A DNA stretch of 53,326 bases, taken from assembly GCA_022770625.1 (NCBI GenBank), contig JALEHK010000079.1:1-53326 (forward strand). Reading direction: 5' to 3'. The notes below the pieces were generated by a model. The model ran no database searches. It was not told the DNA's origin and saw only the letters and a list, made by a program, of their open reading frames with translations. Made by a program: the position numbers and the translations under genes. Source of the DNA: Oscillospiraceae bacterium. GTDB taxonomy: Bacteria > Bacillota > Clostridia > Oscillospirales > Ruminococcaceae. Positions 17,824 through 26,101 of this stretch are shown here, in pieces (the stretch's first letter is position 1; each line of letters opens with the position of its first letter).

Positions 17824-18522
17824 TTACAGCAGATCGGTCACTTCAAATTTGTAGCCGACGCCCCAGACGGTCTTGAGCGACCATTTGTCCGAAACGCCTT
17901 CCAGTTTTTCGCGCAGACGCTTGACGTGAACGTCGATCGTGCGGGAATCGCCGTAGTATTCAAAGCCCCAGACTTCGTCGAGAAGCTGATCGCGGGTATA
18001 AACGCGGTTGGGATTGGAGGCGAGGTGGAAGAGAAGCTCCAGCTCTTTGGGCGGAGTATCGACAACCTTTCCATCGACCTTCAGCTCATATCGGGTCATA
18101 TTGACGACCAGCTTATCATAGCTGACTTCCTTGATGTCGGAAGCCTGATTGTTCTGGCCGACGCGGCGGAGAACCGCCTTGATGCGGGCGACGATCTCTT
18201 TGGTGTCGAAGGGCTTGACCACATAATCGTCCGCGCCCAGTTCCAGCCCCAGGACTTTATCAAAGGTCTCGCCCTTGGCGGTGAGCATGATGATCGGAAC
18301 CTGGCTCTTCTTGCGGATCTCACGGCAGACCTGCCAGCCGTCGAGGCCGGGGAGCATAATGTCCAGAAGGATCAGATCGGGGTGAAGCGTTTCAAATTTC
18401 AGGAGCGCTTCTTCGCCGTCGTGGGCGAGGATAACGCTGTAGCCTTCTTTTTCGAGGTAAAGGCGAAGCAGTTCGCAGATGTTTTTGTCGTCATCGGTGA
18501 CGAGGATTTTACCCAGTGCCAT
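17824..18522 (-). CDS. OmpR/PhoB-family response regulator
   Basis: A 232-residue protein with a receiver domain (acidic cluster D10-D11-D12, phospho-acceptor Asp54 in L-L-D-I-M-L-P-G, Thr81, Lys103 in K-P-F-D). Its winged-helix domain has D-V-H-V-K-R-L-R-x-K-L and ends W-G-V-G-Y-K-F. The start at 18522 has GAAAGGA about 11 bases upstream; the ATG four codons earlier abuts that site. It partners the histidine kinase downstream. The operon with htrA resembles envelope-stress systems such as CssRS, by arrangement rather than proven orthology. Confidence 0.92.
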   Translation of the reverse strand: MALGKILVTDDDKNICELLRLYLEKEGYSVILAHDGEEALLKFETLHPDLILLDIMLPGLDGWQVCREIRKKSQVPIIMLTAKGETFDKVLGLELGADDYVVKPFDTKEIVARIKAVLRRVGQNNQASDIKEVSYDKLVVNMTRYELKVDGKVVDTPPKELELLFHLASNPNRVYTRDQLLDEVWGFEYYGDSRTIDVHVKRLREKLEGVSDKWSLKTVWGVGYKFEVTDLL

Positions 18523-18836
18523 AGTTTTCAGCATCCTTTCATATTCGGTTTTTCAGTATGGTTTGGGGCGGCTTCAGCCGGTGCGCCCCGGGATTTGTTA
18601 ATTGGTATTTTCATTATATCATGTTCATTTTTGAATTGATAGCCGTTTTGTGAAATTTATAGAAAATATCTTGCAAATTTGTTCAGCTAAATAATCAATT
18701 CCATATCGGAGCCGTATCGAGCTTTGCAGAAAAAAACCGCTATACGTCCGTCGTCCGTCCGCACAGCAGCTTTTCCATTCTCTTTTGTTTTAAGCAGCCT
18801 TCAAGTCGGATTCTAAGGCGGACTCTAAGGCGGACT
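18523..18836. other. Intergenic region upstream of the response regulator
   Basis: About 310 bases without a gene. The left part holds the regulator promoter and an AT-rich stretch (18600-18720). The right part holds short GC-rich direct repeats: CGTCCGT copies near 18745-18761 and 12-base repeats from 18805. No RNA gene or clear terminator was seen. Confidence 0.5.
18613..18621 (-). promoter_or_regulatory. Extended -10 promoter of the regulator/kinase/htrA operon
   Basis: On the minus strand TGATATAAT gives a perfect TATAAT preceded by TGN. The -35 region is poor, as is common with extended -10 promoters. It lies about 90 bases before the response regulator start. Confidence 0.55.
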
Positions 18837-18840
18837 CTAA
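18805..18840. repeat. 12-base tandem repeat overlapping the end of a GNAT gene
   Basis: Three consecutive units: GTCGGATTCTAA, GGCGGACTCTAA, GGCGGACTCTAA. The last unit contains the stop codon of the minus-strand acetyltransferase. A closely related 12-mer (GGCGGACTTCAA on the minus strand) recurs inside the gene at 26617-26949. Confidence 0.8.
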
Positions 18841-19403
18841 GGCAGCCGCACCGAAAAGTTCTGATTGAAAACTGCTTCGGGCAGCATCGCACGGTAGACC
18901 GCTTCCAATCCCTGCATGGCTTCCGGATCGGAGCAGGCGGCTGCGCCGGTCAGGATCCGGTACTCGACTCCGAAGGTGTTTTCCAGCACCTCGGTCATCT
19001 TCATCCCGGCGCCTTTATAAAAGCGGACGCGGGAAAGCCGGATTGTCCGGTCGGAGAGATCCTGTGCACAGGCAGGGTTTTCCGCCTCGATCAGCATCGT
19101 GTTACCATTCGGAACGAGCGTTCCGGTCAGGATCGGAAGAACGGCCGATCCAATGCCTTTCCCCCGTCTCTCCGGCTCGACCGCCAGATAATCGAGAAGG
19201 GTAAATCGTCCTTCGGTCATGGTATAGGCGTAGGCCGCCGCCCCACTTTCATCGAAAAAAAGATAACAGTGATATTTCCCTTTCTGAATCAGCGATTCGA
19301 GCGTTTCAAACGGTTTGACCTCATCGGCAGGAAAATCACGGCAGATATGCGCATGATACCAGTTCTCACGTTCATCGGTTTCCAGTTCGCGCCATTTCAG
19401 CAT
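18837..19403 (-). CDS. GNAT-family acetyltransferase
   Basis: A 188-residue GNAT protein. The acetyl-CoA-binding motif A reads V-E-P-E-R-R-G-K-G-I-G-S near 79-90, followed by an E-A-E-N-P strand and R-F-Y-K-G-A-G-M, the usual motif B ending. The substrate is unknown. AAGGAAGGA precedes the chosen ATG by 5 bases, whereas an ATG 13 codons upstream has no site. It has its own consensus promoter and no partner genes. Confidence 0.82.
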   Translation of the reverse strand: MLKWRELETDERENWYHAHICRDFPADEVKPFETLESLIQKGKYHCYLFFDESGAAAYAYTMTEGRFTLLDYLAVEPERRGKGIGSAVLPILTGTLVPNGNTMLIEAENPACAQDLSDRTIRLSRVRFYKGAGMKMTEVLENTFGVEYRILTGAAACSDPEAMQGLEAVYRAMLPEAVFNQNFSVRLP

Positions 19404-19457
19404 CAAATTCCTTCCTTTCCAATATTCTGTGGTCACAAACATTTGTGTCTACCTGAT

Positions 19458-19486
19458 ATTGTACCACAGTCGGATGAAAAAGTCAA
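19458..19486 (-). promoter_or_regulatory. Promoter of the GNAT gene
   Basis: Minus strand: TTGACT (19486-19481), 17 bases, TACAAT (19463-19458), about 55 bases before the start. Confidence 0.75.
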
Positions 19487-19513
19487 AAGGAGAACGCCGG
19501 AACACGAAGCCGC

Positions 19514-20698
19514 TCATTTAGCCCCATTCATCTCTTTCCACGCGGGAGACATCTTTCGGAGAGAGGCAATCATGACGGGAAGGCGGCGGAGAAGAAAGTC
19601 CACCTCTTCTTCGGTATTCTCTTCATTGATCGTCAGCCGGAGAGACCCTCCCGCCGTTTCGCGGGAAAGACCGAGCGCCAGAAGGACATGGCTCGGATCG
19701 AGCGAACCGGCGGTGCAGGCCGAACCACTGGACGCGCAGATCCCTTCGAGATCCAGCCGGAGCAGAAGCGCTTCCCCGTCAATCCCGTCAAAGCAGAAGT
19801 TTGCGTTTCCGGGAAGGCGGCGGGTTCGGTCGCCGTTTAACCGGCAGCGGGGGACAGAGGAAAGAACGCCGTCGATCAGCCGCTCACGAAGCGCGAGCGT
19901 TTTTTCATTCCGGGCGTCCATATGGGCACAGGCATCACTGAGCGCTGCCGCCATTCCGACGATCTCGGGAATGTTTTCGGTACCGGCGCGTTTTCCGCGC
20001 TCCTGTGCGCCCCCTTCGATCAATCCGGTCAGCCGGATCCCTCTCCGGCAGTAGAGAGCGCCGATCCCTTTCGGCCCGTGGAACTTATGTCCGGAAAGGG
20101 AGAGAAGGTCGATATTCTGCTCCTTGACGTTGATGGGAAGATGACCGGCCGCCTGAACGGCATCGGTATGGAAGAGAACGCCGTGCTGCTTACAGACCGC
20201 GCCAAGCTCCCCAATCGGCTGAATGGTGCCGATCTCGTTGTTCGCGTACATGACGCTGACCAGACAGGTATCGGGGCGGATCGCCGCTTCCAGTTCTTCC
20301 GGGCGGACAAGCCCGTCCTCATGAACGTCTAAAAGGGTGACTTCAAATCCCTCTTCCTTCAGCCGCCGCAGGGTATGAAGGATCGCGTGGTGCTCGAAAG
20401 CGGTCGAAATCATGTGCTTTTTTCCGCTTTCCGCGCCCATCCGCGCGATTTCCCGGAGCGCCCAGTTATCTGACTCGGTTCCGCCGGAGGTGAAATAGAT
20501 CTCATCGGAGAAAGCGCCGAGACATCCGGCAATCTCTGTCCGTGCGGAGGAAAGAAGATGAGCGGCGCGCTGACCGAGCGCATGGAGACTGGAGGGGTTT
20601 CCGTAGTCGTTTTCCAATACCGGAAGCATGGCGTCAAGCGCAGGCTTTCCGATGTGGGTGGTCGCCGCGTGATCCATATAAATAACGGGATGATTCAT
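19514..20698 (-). CDS. iscS: Cysteine desulfurase (NifS/IscS class)
   Basis: A 394-residue PLP enzyme that takes sulfur from cysteine for Fe-S clusters and tRNA thiolation. It begins Y-M-D-H-A-A-T-T and has H-H-A near 103-105, the PLP lysine Lys205 in S-G-H-K-F-H-G-P-K-G, R-A-G-T-E-N at 237-242, and the persulfide-forming Cys328 in S-S-G-S-A-C. This is the group I arrangement. The start has AAAGGG about 9 bases upstream. An Rrf2 regulator gene lies immediately upstream in the same direction but is separated by a terminator. No nifU/iscU scaffold gene is adjacent. Confidence 0.93.
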   Translation of the reverse strand: MNHPVIYMDHAATTHIGKPALDAMLPVLENDYGNPSSLHALGQRAAHLLSSARTEIAGCLGAFSDEIYFTSGGTESDNWALREIARMGAESGKKHMISTAFEHHAILHTLRRLKEEGFEVTLLDVHEDGLVRPEELEAAIRPDTCLVSVMYANNEIGTIQPIGELGAVCKQHGVLFHTDAVQAAGHLPINVKEQNIDLLSLSGHKFHGPKGIGALYCRRGIRLTGLIEGGAQERGKRAGTENIPEIVGMAAALSDACAHMDARNEKTLALRERLIDGVLSSVPRCRLNGDRTRRLPGNANFCFDGIDGEALLLRLDLEGICASSGSACTAGSLDPSHVLLALGLSRETAGGSLRLTINEENTEEEVDFLLRRLPVMIASLRKMSPAWKEMNGAK

Positions 20699-20759
20699 GT
20701 TCTGATCCCTTTCTTTTTGTTTTTGTACCGGAGAGGCGGCTTTTCCCACCAAACCAGTA

Positions 20760-20796
20760 TGTAATGAAAGATAGCACAAATTACAGGCGCTGTCAA
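20760..20796 (-). promoter_or_regulatory. Promoter of the cysteine desulfurase gene with overlapping inverted repeat
   Basis: Minus strand: consensus TTGACA (20796-20791), 17 bases, TATCTT (20773-20768). The inverted repeat TGTAAT-N14-ATTACA (20760-20785) covers the -10 and part of the spacer, a good position for a repressor. The neighbouring Rrf2 protein is the obvious candidate, but this is inference. Confidence 0.65.
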
Positions 20797-20812
20797 GAGA
20801 GCCGGAGCATAC

Positions 20813-20838
20813 AAAAAAGGCGCTTTTGGGCGCCTTTT
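20813..20838 (-). terminator. Terminator of the Rrf2 gene
   Basis: AAAAGGCGCC and GGCGCCTTTTTT form a compact stem with a six-base T-run on the minus strand, 16 bases after the Rrf2 stop codon. Confidence 0.8.
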
Positions 20839-20854
20839 CGGTTGATCTTATGGG

Positions 20855-21331
20855 TTACGTTTCGGTCTGTCCGGTGGTCTGTCCGGTGGTCTGCCCGGCT
20901 GTATTTCCTCCGGCACAGCAGTCATGCGGGTGCTCCATCAGGTCAAACAGGGTAAACCGGTCTACATAGTCGTTGATAACGGTATCCAGTCCCTGCCAGA
21001 AAGGAAGGGTCTGGCAGTTTCCGCACTGCCCGCAGTGGCTGTTTTCCTCTTCCATACAGGCGATCGGCGCAAGGTTTCCCTCGATTGCGCGGAGGATTTC
21101 GCCGATCCGGTAGTCTTTCGGGTTCCGCGCCAGACGATAGCCGCCGGACGGGCCGCGGACGCTTGTTAAAAAGCCGGAGCGGCTGAGCTGCATGACGATC
21201 TGCTCCTGATACTTGACAGAAATGTCCTGCCGCTGAGAGATCTCTTTGAGCGAGACGACCGCCCCTTCGCCCTGCTCGGCAATATCCAGCATCATTCGGA
21301 GTGCATAGCGCCCTTTTGTCGATATTTTCAT
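20855..21331 (-). CDS. Rrf2-family regulator (IscR-like)
   Basis: A 158-residue winged-helix regulator that begins M-K-I-S-T-K-G-R-Y-A-L-R as the family does. Its recognition helix is near 38-52, with G-P-S-G-G-Y at 60-65. Cys92, Cys100, Cys103 and Cys106 lie where IscR-type proteins bind a [2Fe-2S] cluster, unlike the cysteine-free CymR. The tail has Cys138-Cys139 and four-residue repeats (T-G-Q-T). The start is family-based; GAAAGGA lies 11-12 bases upstream. It probably senses Fe-S or sulfur status and controls the adjacent desulfurase. Confidence 0.88.
   Translation of the reverse strand: MKISTKGRYALRMMLDIAEQGEGAVVSLKEISQRQDISVKYQEQIVMQLSRSGFLTSVRGPSGGYRLARNPKDYRIGEILRAIEGNLAPIACMEEENSHCGQCGNCQTLPFWQGLDTVINDYVDRFTLFDLMEHPHDCCAGGNTAGQTTGQTTGQTET
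20864..20899. repeat. 12-base tandem repeat encoding the Rrf2 tail
   Basis: Three in-frame copies of GGTCTGTCCGGT (the last one is GGTCTGCCCGGC). They encode the repeated Thr-Gly-Gln-Thr at the C-terminus of the Rrf2 protein. Confidence 0.85.
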
Positions 21332-21367
21332 AGTGGCCGTCATTCCTTTCTCAAAACCCTTTACCCT

Positions 21368-21397
21368 ATTATAACACCGGGAATACCGGATATGCAA
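21368..21397 (-). promoter_or_regulatory. Promoter of the Rrf2 gene
   Basis: Minus strand: TTGCAT (21397-21392), 18 bases, TATAAT (21373-21368), about 37 bases before the start. Confidence 0.65.
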
Positions 21398-21416
21398 GCC
21401 CAACCCGCAAAAACAG

Positions 21417-21460
21417 ATACCGGCCGGCGCAGGAAAATTTTCCCTTGCACCGGCCGGTAT
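21417..21460 (-). terminator. Terminator of ddh
   Basis: ATACCGGCCGG and CCGGCCGGTAT form a perfect 11-base outer stem with weaker pairing inside, just downstream of the ddh stop codon. A T-run follows a few bases later on the minus strand. Confidence 0.7.
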
Positions 21461-21472
21461 TTTCAGGCTCGA

Positions 21473-22459
21473 TTACAGAAGGTGAGAACGGATCTCTTCG
21501 CCGCTCTTGGAAGAAAGGTAAGCGGGCGCAATATCAAAAACGGTCTTGCAGCCGGAAACGCCTTCCTTGGAGAGACGGTAGGCGGCTCTTGCGTAAGCGA
21601 CAAGAACCGAAGAGGTGAACTCGGGGTTGGAGTCAAGGGTGAGCTTGTACTCGATGATGTGGCCGTGTTCAGCGTTTTCGCCGGTCTTGCCGGTGTGGAT
21701 GACAAAGCCGCCGTGGGGAATACCGCTGTGATCCCGTTTCAGCTCTTCCATGCTGATGAAATGAACGGTCGTGTCGTAATCGGCAAAGTAGTTGGGCATG
21801 GTAACGATCGCCTGTTCAATCGCCTTCTTGTCTGCGCCTTCCTCAGCAACGACATAGCACTCGCGGGTATGTTTCTCGCGGGTGGAAAGCTCGGGGCAGG
21901 CACCGCTGCGGACGGAGTCCAGAGCGCTCGGAACCGGAACGGTGTACTGTCTTGCGTCCAGAACGCCGGGAATACGGCGGATCGCATCGGAATGACCCTG
22001 GCTTACGCCGCGACCCCAGAAGGTATAGCTTTTGCCCTGCGGGAGGATCGAATCGGCGTACAGACGGTTCAGCGAGAACATACCGGGATCCCATCCCACC
22101 GAGATGATGCCGACCTTGCCGGATTTTTTAGCGGCCGCATCGACAGCGGCGAAATGCTCCGGAACGCGGGCATGGGTGTCAAAGCTGTCGATAACGTTAA
22201 AGTACTGGGCGTAGTAAGGGGTCTGCTCGGGCAGATCGGTCGCGCTTCCGCCGCAGAGAATCAGAACATCGATCTCGTCCTTTTTTGCGGGCGCTTCCGA
22301 AGCGGAATAGACCTTGACGCCTTCGGTCAGCGGATGGAGAGATTCGGGCGCGCGACGGGTAAAGATCGCGGCCAGTTCCATGTCGGGATGATGCTTGACA
22401 GCCAGTTCAACGCCGCGGCCGAGGTTACCGTAGCCCATGATACCAATACGGATAGACAT
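21473..22459 (-). CDS. ddh: meso-Diaminopimelate dehydrogenase
   Basis: A 328-residue NADP-dependent enzyme that makes meso-diaminopimelate in one step from tetrahydrodipicolinate, for lysine and the peptidoglycan peptide. The N-terminus I-G-I-M-G-Y-G-N-L-G is the dinucleotide-binding motif. Downstream are C-G-G-S-A-T-D, W-D-P-G-M-F-S near 143-149, W-G-R-G-V-S-Q-G-H-S-D-A and the C-terminal substrate domain, all typical of Ddh. AAAGGAG lies 9 bases before the ATG. A leader of about 180 bases precedes it. Confidence 0.94.
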   Translation of the reverse strand: MSIRIGIMGYGNLGRGVELAVKHHPDMELAAIFTRRAPESLHPLTEGVKVYSASEAPAKKDEIDVLILCGGSATDLPEQTPYYAQYFNVIDSFDTHARVPEHFAAVDAAAKKSGKVGIISVGWDPGMFSLNRLYADSILPQGKSYTFWGRGVSQGHSDAIRRIPGVLDARQYTVPVPSALDSVRSGACPELSTREKHTRECYVVAEEGADKKAIEQAIVTMPNYFADYDTTVHFISMEELKRDHSGIPHGGFVIHTGKTGENAEHGHIIEYKLTLDSNPEFTSSVLVAYARAAYRLSKEGVSGCKTVFDIAPAYLSSKSGEEIRSHLL

Positions 22460-22653
22460 TTTTTCATTACTCCTTTTTCTTTGCGCGTAAAAGCCGGGAC
22501 GGCTGATCCCCTTCCGAAAGATATTTTCTGCTCTTTCGCCATAAAAACCGTTTCCGCGGCTTTGGTATATAGATGCCGGCCGCCGCAGACGCCCCGCCGG
22601 ACGTGTCTGCTGGCAGAGCTTCACGGCAGCCGCATATATACTCTTTTATTGTA
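22460..22653 (-). promoter_or_regulatory. ddh promoter and leader
   Basis: On the minus strand TGCTACAAT (TACAAT at 22653-22648) is an extended -10 with a weak -35. The roughly 180-base leader contains a GCAGAC/GTCTGC stem-loop (22586-22611) and a short AGCCG/CGGCT hairpin followed by TTTT near 22490-22505, close to the ribosome binding site. The conserved core of the lysine riboswitch was looked for and not seen. Confidence 0.4.
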
Positions 22654-22728
22654 GCATATTTTTCGTGCTTTGACACATTTTTTTGCAAAAAAACGGGTTT
22701 TTACGAAAAACAGTTCGGAGCGGCTTTT

Positions 22729-24282
22729 TTATTTCTCCGCTTCCGAAGTCTTTGCAAGTTCATCCCAGTAGGTGCAGTCGTTCCGTCCGACGACCGCTGA
22801 GGTAAAGAGAGTTCCGTCCGCTTTTTTGTAGTGGCGGGTCGCCTTAAAGACGGCTTTTGCCCCGATATAAACGATCGGGATGTTAAAGTAAACGATCAGG
22901 ATATTTCCGAGGTCGGAGAATGCCCAGAGGTTCCCAAGCTCCAGACCGGCGATGTTGCAGGCAATACCGAAAGCGGCAACGAAAAGGGCGATGACGCGGA
23001 TAACGGTGATAAAGCCGCGGCTTTTCCGAATACGGTTGGCGGCGATTTCAGAGAAACTGATCATGCCCAGCAGGCAGGTAAAGGCGAACAGGCAAAAGCA
23101 GAAGGTAATCAGGAAGGTTACGATCGCGTTGAAGGCGGTGCCGGGGGTCAGCTCGGCGATCGAAGCGGTGAACTTCGGGAGCTTGTCAAGCGCCATCCAG
23201 CTTTCCGCGTCCGCGCCCGACCAGCAGTGCGCCATGACGACGACGAAGCCCGAGAGGGTGCAGATGACGATGGTGTCGAGGAAAACGCCGAGGGAAGCGA
23301 TGATCCCCTGTTCACAGGGATGACGGGCATCAGCCGCCGCGGCGGACATGGTGATGGTGCCCTGACCCGCTTCATTGGACATCAGCCCTCGCTTGACGCC
23401 CTGTGCCAGAACGGTACCGAACGCGCCGCCGAAGAAGGCTTCCGGCTTGAACGCTCCGGCAAAGACCGAACGGAAGAAATAGGGGATCTGGTTCAAGTTG
23501 AGGAAGATCAGTACCAGAACGGTCAGAATATAGACGCTCGCCATGATCGGAACCATGAGGTCGGTCCAGCGGGAGACCTTTTTGATGCCGCCGAACGCGA
23601 TCAGTGCCGTCGCGAGGATCACGATCCCGCCGATGATGTAGTAGAAAGCGGAGTCGGAGCTGATGCTGCTTCCGGTGGCGATTTCTGCCATCCGCCCGAT
23701 CGAGGAAACGACGTTAAAGCCCTGAGCGGGGAGACAGCAGAGCGCGTACAGGATATAGAGAACCGAAAGGAAAACGCCGACCCAGGCTTTGTTTCCGAGG
23801 AGCTTTCTTCCGTAGAACGGAAGGCCGCCGACCAGCTCGTCACCCTTTTTCTCCTTGAACATCTGGGCAAGAACCGCTTCCATGTAGGCGACCGCCATGC
23901 CGAAGAAGGCGGAGATCCACATCCAGAAGAGCGCGCCAGGGCCGCCGACCGCGATGGCGCCGGTAACGCCGATGATGTTTCCGGGGCCGACTCGCATGGC
24001 CGAGCTTAGAAAGAAGGCGGCCAGCGGAGAGATACCGGCTTTGACCGCACGCTTTTCGGTCATAGTCTTGATGCCTTTCTTAAAATAGGTGACCTGCATA
24101 AAGCCGATCCGGAAGCTGAAATAGATGCCCGATCCGACTAAAAGGATGATCGCGAAGGAAAAATTTCCGATGATGGGGATGTTTTTGTACCAGGAAAAGT
24201 TTGTCGGGAAGTCCCACAAAAAGTCGGACAGCGGCCCGATAAAGGCAAAAACGCGGTTGATGGCTTCAAAGATACTGTTCAC
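22729..24282 (-). CDS. Alanine/glycine:cation symporter (AgcS family)
   Basis: A 517-residue membrane protein with about ten hydrophobic segments. The AgcS signature stretch is seen near 98-140 (G-P-G-N-I-I-G-V, G-G-P-G-A-L-F-W-M-W, M-E-A-V-L-A-Q-M), and G-x-K-R-G-L-M-S-N-E-A-G-Q-G-T lies near 295-310. It imports alanine or glycine with sodium or protons. Translation starts at GTG 24282, 8 bases after AAAGGAGG. D- or L-alanine uptake would fit wall synthesis, but the substrate cannot be told from sequence. It is a single-gene unit. Confidence 0.93.
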   Translation of the reverse strand: MNSIFEAINRVFAFIGPLSDFLWDFPTNFSWYKNIPIIGNFSFAIILLVGSGIYFSFRIGFMQVTYFKKGIKTMTEKRAVKAGISPLAAFFLSSAMRVGPGNIIGVTGAIAVGGPGALFWMWISAFFGMAVAYMEAVLAQMFKEKKGDELVGGLPFYGRKLLGNKAWVGVFLSVLYILYALCCLPAQGFNVVSSIGRMAEIATGSSISSDSAFYYIIGGIVILATALIAFGGIKKVSRWTDLMVPIMASVYILTVLVLIFLNLNQIPYFFRSVFAGAFKPEAFFGGAFGTVLAQGVKRGLMSNEAGQGTITMSAAAADARHPCEQGIIASLGVFLDTIVICTLSGFVVVMAHCWSGADAESWMALDKLPKFTASIAELTPGTAFNAIVTFLITFCFCLFAFTCLLGMISFSEIAANRIRKSRGFITVIRVIALFVAAFGIACNIAGLELGNLWAFSDLGNILIVYFNIPIVYIGAKAVFKATRHYKKADGTLFTSAVVGRNDCTYWDELAKTSEAEK

Positions 24283-24317
24283 AAAAGTAACCTCCTTTGG
24301 TTATTTTTCTGCTTTTC

Positions 24318-24323
24318 AGTATA
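24318..24323 (-). promoter_or_regulatory. Probable -10 of the AgcS symporter gene
   Basis: TATACT on the minus strand, 36 bases before the start codon; the -35 is weak (T-rich). Confidence 0.4.
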
Positions 24324-24385
24324 CTGGAAAACCGGAAGGAAAAACAACAGAAAGCTACACAAAATTTCCATAAATTTTTTGGCAT

Positions 24386-24426
24386 AAAAAATCTCCCCCG
24401 CCTCCGTTTTCGGGAGACAGGGGAGA
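24386..24426 (-). terminator. Terminator of fucO
   Basis: Outer stem TCTCCCC/GGGGAGA with an inner CCG/CGG pair; a T-run (TTTTTT) follows on the minus strand. Confidence 0.75.
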
Positions 24427-24446
24427 AAGGCGCCTATAAAAGGAGA

Positions 24447-25595
24447 TTACAGAAGCGACTTGTAGAGAGCGATGATGTCCTCTTTGGTCGGGTCTTTGGG
24501 GTTGCCGGGACGGCAGGCGTCGTCCATTGCGGACTGTGCGAGGAAGTCGATATCTTCTTCCTTGACAATGCCCTTGAGATCCTGAGGGATTCCGACGTCC
24601 TTGGAGAGCTGTGCGACCGCTTCAACAGCAGCTGCGCGGTACTCTTCCTGAGACATTTCGTCTACGCCCTTGACACCCATTGCTCTTGCGATTTCGCGGT
24701 ATTTTTCACCGGTCTCGGGCGCGTTGTACTTCATGACGGTCGGGAGCAGGATCGCGTTTGCAACGCCATGGGGAGTGTCGTAAACAGCGCCCAGTGCGTG
24801 TGCCATCGAGTGAACGATGCCGAGACCGACGTTGGAGAAGCCCATGCCGGCGATGTACTGACCCAGAGCCATGCCTTCACGGCCTTCGGGCGTGCCTTCG
24901 CAGGCGCCGCGCAGCGACTTGGAGATGATCTCGATCGCTTTGAGGTGCATCATATCCGTCATTTCCCAGGCGGCCTTGGTGATATAGCCTTCGATCGCGT
25001 GGGTCAGTGCGTCCATACCGGTCGAAGCGGTCAGTCCCTTGGGCATCGAGCTCATCATATCGGCATCGATAACGGCGACAACGGGGATGTCGTGCGGGTC
25101 AACGCAGACAAATTTACGTTTCTTCTCGGTATCGGTAACAACATAGTTGATGGTGACCTCAGCAGCGGTACCGGCGGTCGTGGGAACGGCGATGATCGGA
25201 ACGCATTTGTTCTTGGTGGCGACTGCGCCTTCAAGAGAGACAACGTCCGCGTATTCGGGGTTGGCGATGATGATGGCGATGCCTTTTGCGGTATCCATCG
25301 AAGAGCCGCCGCCAATCGCAACGATCGCGTCCGCGCCTGCTTCTTTGAATTTGGCTACACCGCCCTGAATGTTGGCGATGGTGGGGTTCGCCTTGATGTC
25401 GGTGTACATATCATAAGGAATGTTCGCTTCATCCAGAAGCTTGGTAACCTTGGTGGAAACGCCGAATTTGACCAGCGAGGGGTCGGTTACGACTAAGATC
25501 TTCTTAAAAGCCCTTGCTTTCGCTTCATCGACGATCGCGGAGATCGAGCCTGCGCCGAAGTACGAAGTTTCGTTTAAGATCATTCTGTTTGCCAT
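24447..25595 (-). CDS. fucO: Iron-dependent lactaldehyde reductase / 1,2-propanediol oxidoreductase
   Basis: A 382-residue group III (iron) alcohol dehydrogenase that closely follows E. coli FucO from end to end, starting M-A-N-R-M-I-L-N-E-T and with the same length. The NAD-binding G-G-G-S-x-x-D-T is at 95-102. Metal ligands fall at Asp195, His199, His262 and His276, matching FucO to within one residue. It interconverts lactaldehyde and 1,2-propanediol. GGAGGA stands 8 bases upstream of the chosen ATG. No fucose or rhamnose genes are nearby, so here it may serve methylglyoxal-derived lactaldehyde or a general fermentative role. Confidence 0.92.
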   Translation of the reverse strand: MANRMILNETSYFGAGSISAIVDEAKARAFKKILVVTDPSLVKFGVSTKVTKLLDEANIPYDMYTDIKANPTIANIQGGVAKFKEAGADAIVAIGGGSSMDTAKGIAIIIANPEYADVVSLEGAVATKNKCVPIIAVPTTAGTAAEVTINYVVTDTEKKRKFVCVDPHDIPVVAVIDADMMSSMPKGLTASTGMDALTHAIEGYITKAAWEMTDMMHLKAIEIISKSLRGACEGTPEGREGMALGQYIAGMGFSNVGLGIVHSMAHALGAVYDTPHGVANAILLPTVMKYNAPETGEKYREIARAMGVKGVDEMSQEEYRAAAVEAVAQLSKDVGIPQDLKGIVKEEDIDFLAQSAMDDACRPGNPKDPTKEDIIALYKSLL

Positions 25596-25655
25596 TGGAA
25601 ATTCCTCCATTTTCAACAAAAGTCAGATCCAGTGTGGGGCTAAATCTGTACTTGT

Positions 25656-25684
25656 AGTATACCATAGAATCCGCAAAAAAGCAA
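25656..25684 (-). promoter_or_regulatory. Promoter of fucO
   Basis: Minus strand: TTGCTT (25684-25679), 17 bases, TATACT (25661-25656), about 60 bases before the start. Confidence 0.65.
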
Positions 25685-25732
25685 TTGAAGAATTCTGAGA
25701 AAGATGTAAACTTTTGGGGGCTTTTCGCGGAG

Positions 25733-26065
25733 CTATCCGAGCAGCCAGAAAAGAGCCGCCAGAAGTCCCGGTGAACAGGTCCCGTCGGATGAAAGAAGAA
25801 AAATGAGCATCAGAATGAACAACCGGTCGCGGTCGATCCCGGGTCTGGATTCAGTCTGGGCAGGCGGTTGGTTTTGAGGCGTCGGAGGCGGATTGGGAGA
25901 GAAAAAGGCTCCGGGCGGGGATCCGGGCGGGGAAAGGACAGGCGTCGCGGCGGCCGTGCGCTCCAGACGTTCGCGGGCGATCCGCTGCATCTGCCGCACC
26001 CGTTCAGCGGCTTCCTGCTGCATCTTTTGCAGCTGCTGGGGAGAATAATCGTATAAAGCGGCCAT
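25733..26065 (-). CDS. Unrecognised small protein, third gene of a repeat-rich operon
   Basis: A 110-residue protein of no family I recognise. It has an N-terminal amphipathic, Gln/Arg-rich helix (about 7-38) with coiled-coil character, a Pro-rich linker (42-72), and a hydrophobic C-terminal segment (about 80-110) interrupted by S-S-D-G-T-C. That layout suggests a tail-anchored membrane protein. AAAGGA lies about 11 bases upstream of the ATG. It follows the 26102-26596 gene by 36 bases in the same direction and is the last gene of the apparent operon. Confidence 0.65.
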   Translation of the reverse strand: MAALYDYSPQQLQKMQQEAAERVRQMQRIARERLERTAAATPVLSPPGSPPGAFFSPNPPPTPQNQPPAQTESRPGIDRDRLFILMLIFLLSSDGTCSPGLLAALFWLLG

Positions 26066-26101
26066 CGGCAGGTCTATCCTTTCATCCTCGTTTTCACGGA
26101 T

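Noticed and set aside
22460..22660. Lysine riboswitch before ddh
   Set aside because: The conserved lysine riboswitch core was not found; only simple hairpins are seen.
22831..24009. Plus-strand open frame of 392 codons across the symporter gene
   Set aside because: Low-complexity Asp/Glu/Gly/Arg-rich translation typical of an antisense shadow; the symporter on the minus strand explains the region.
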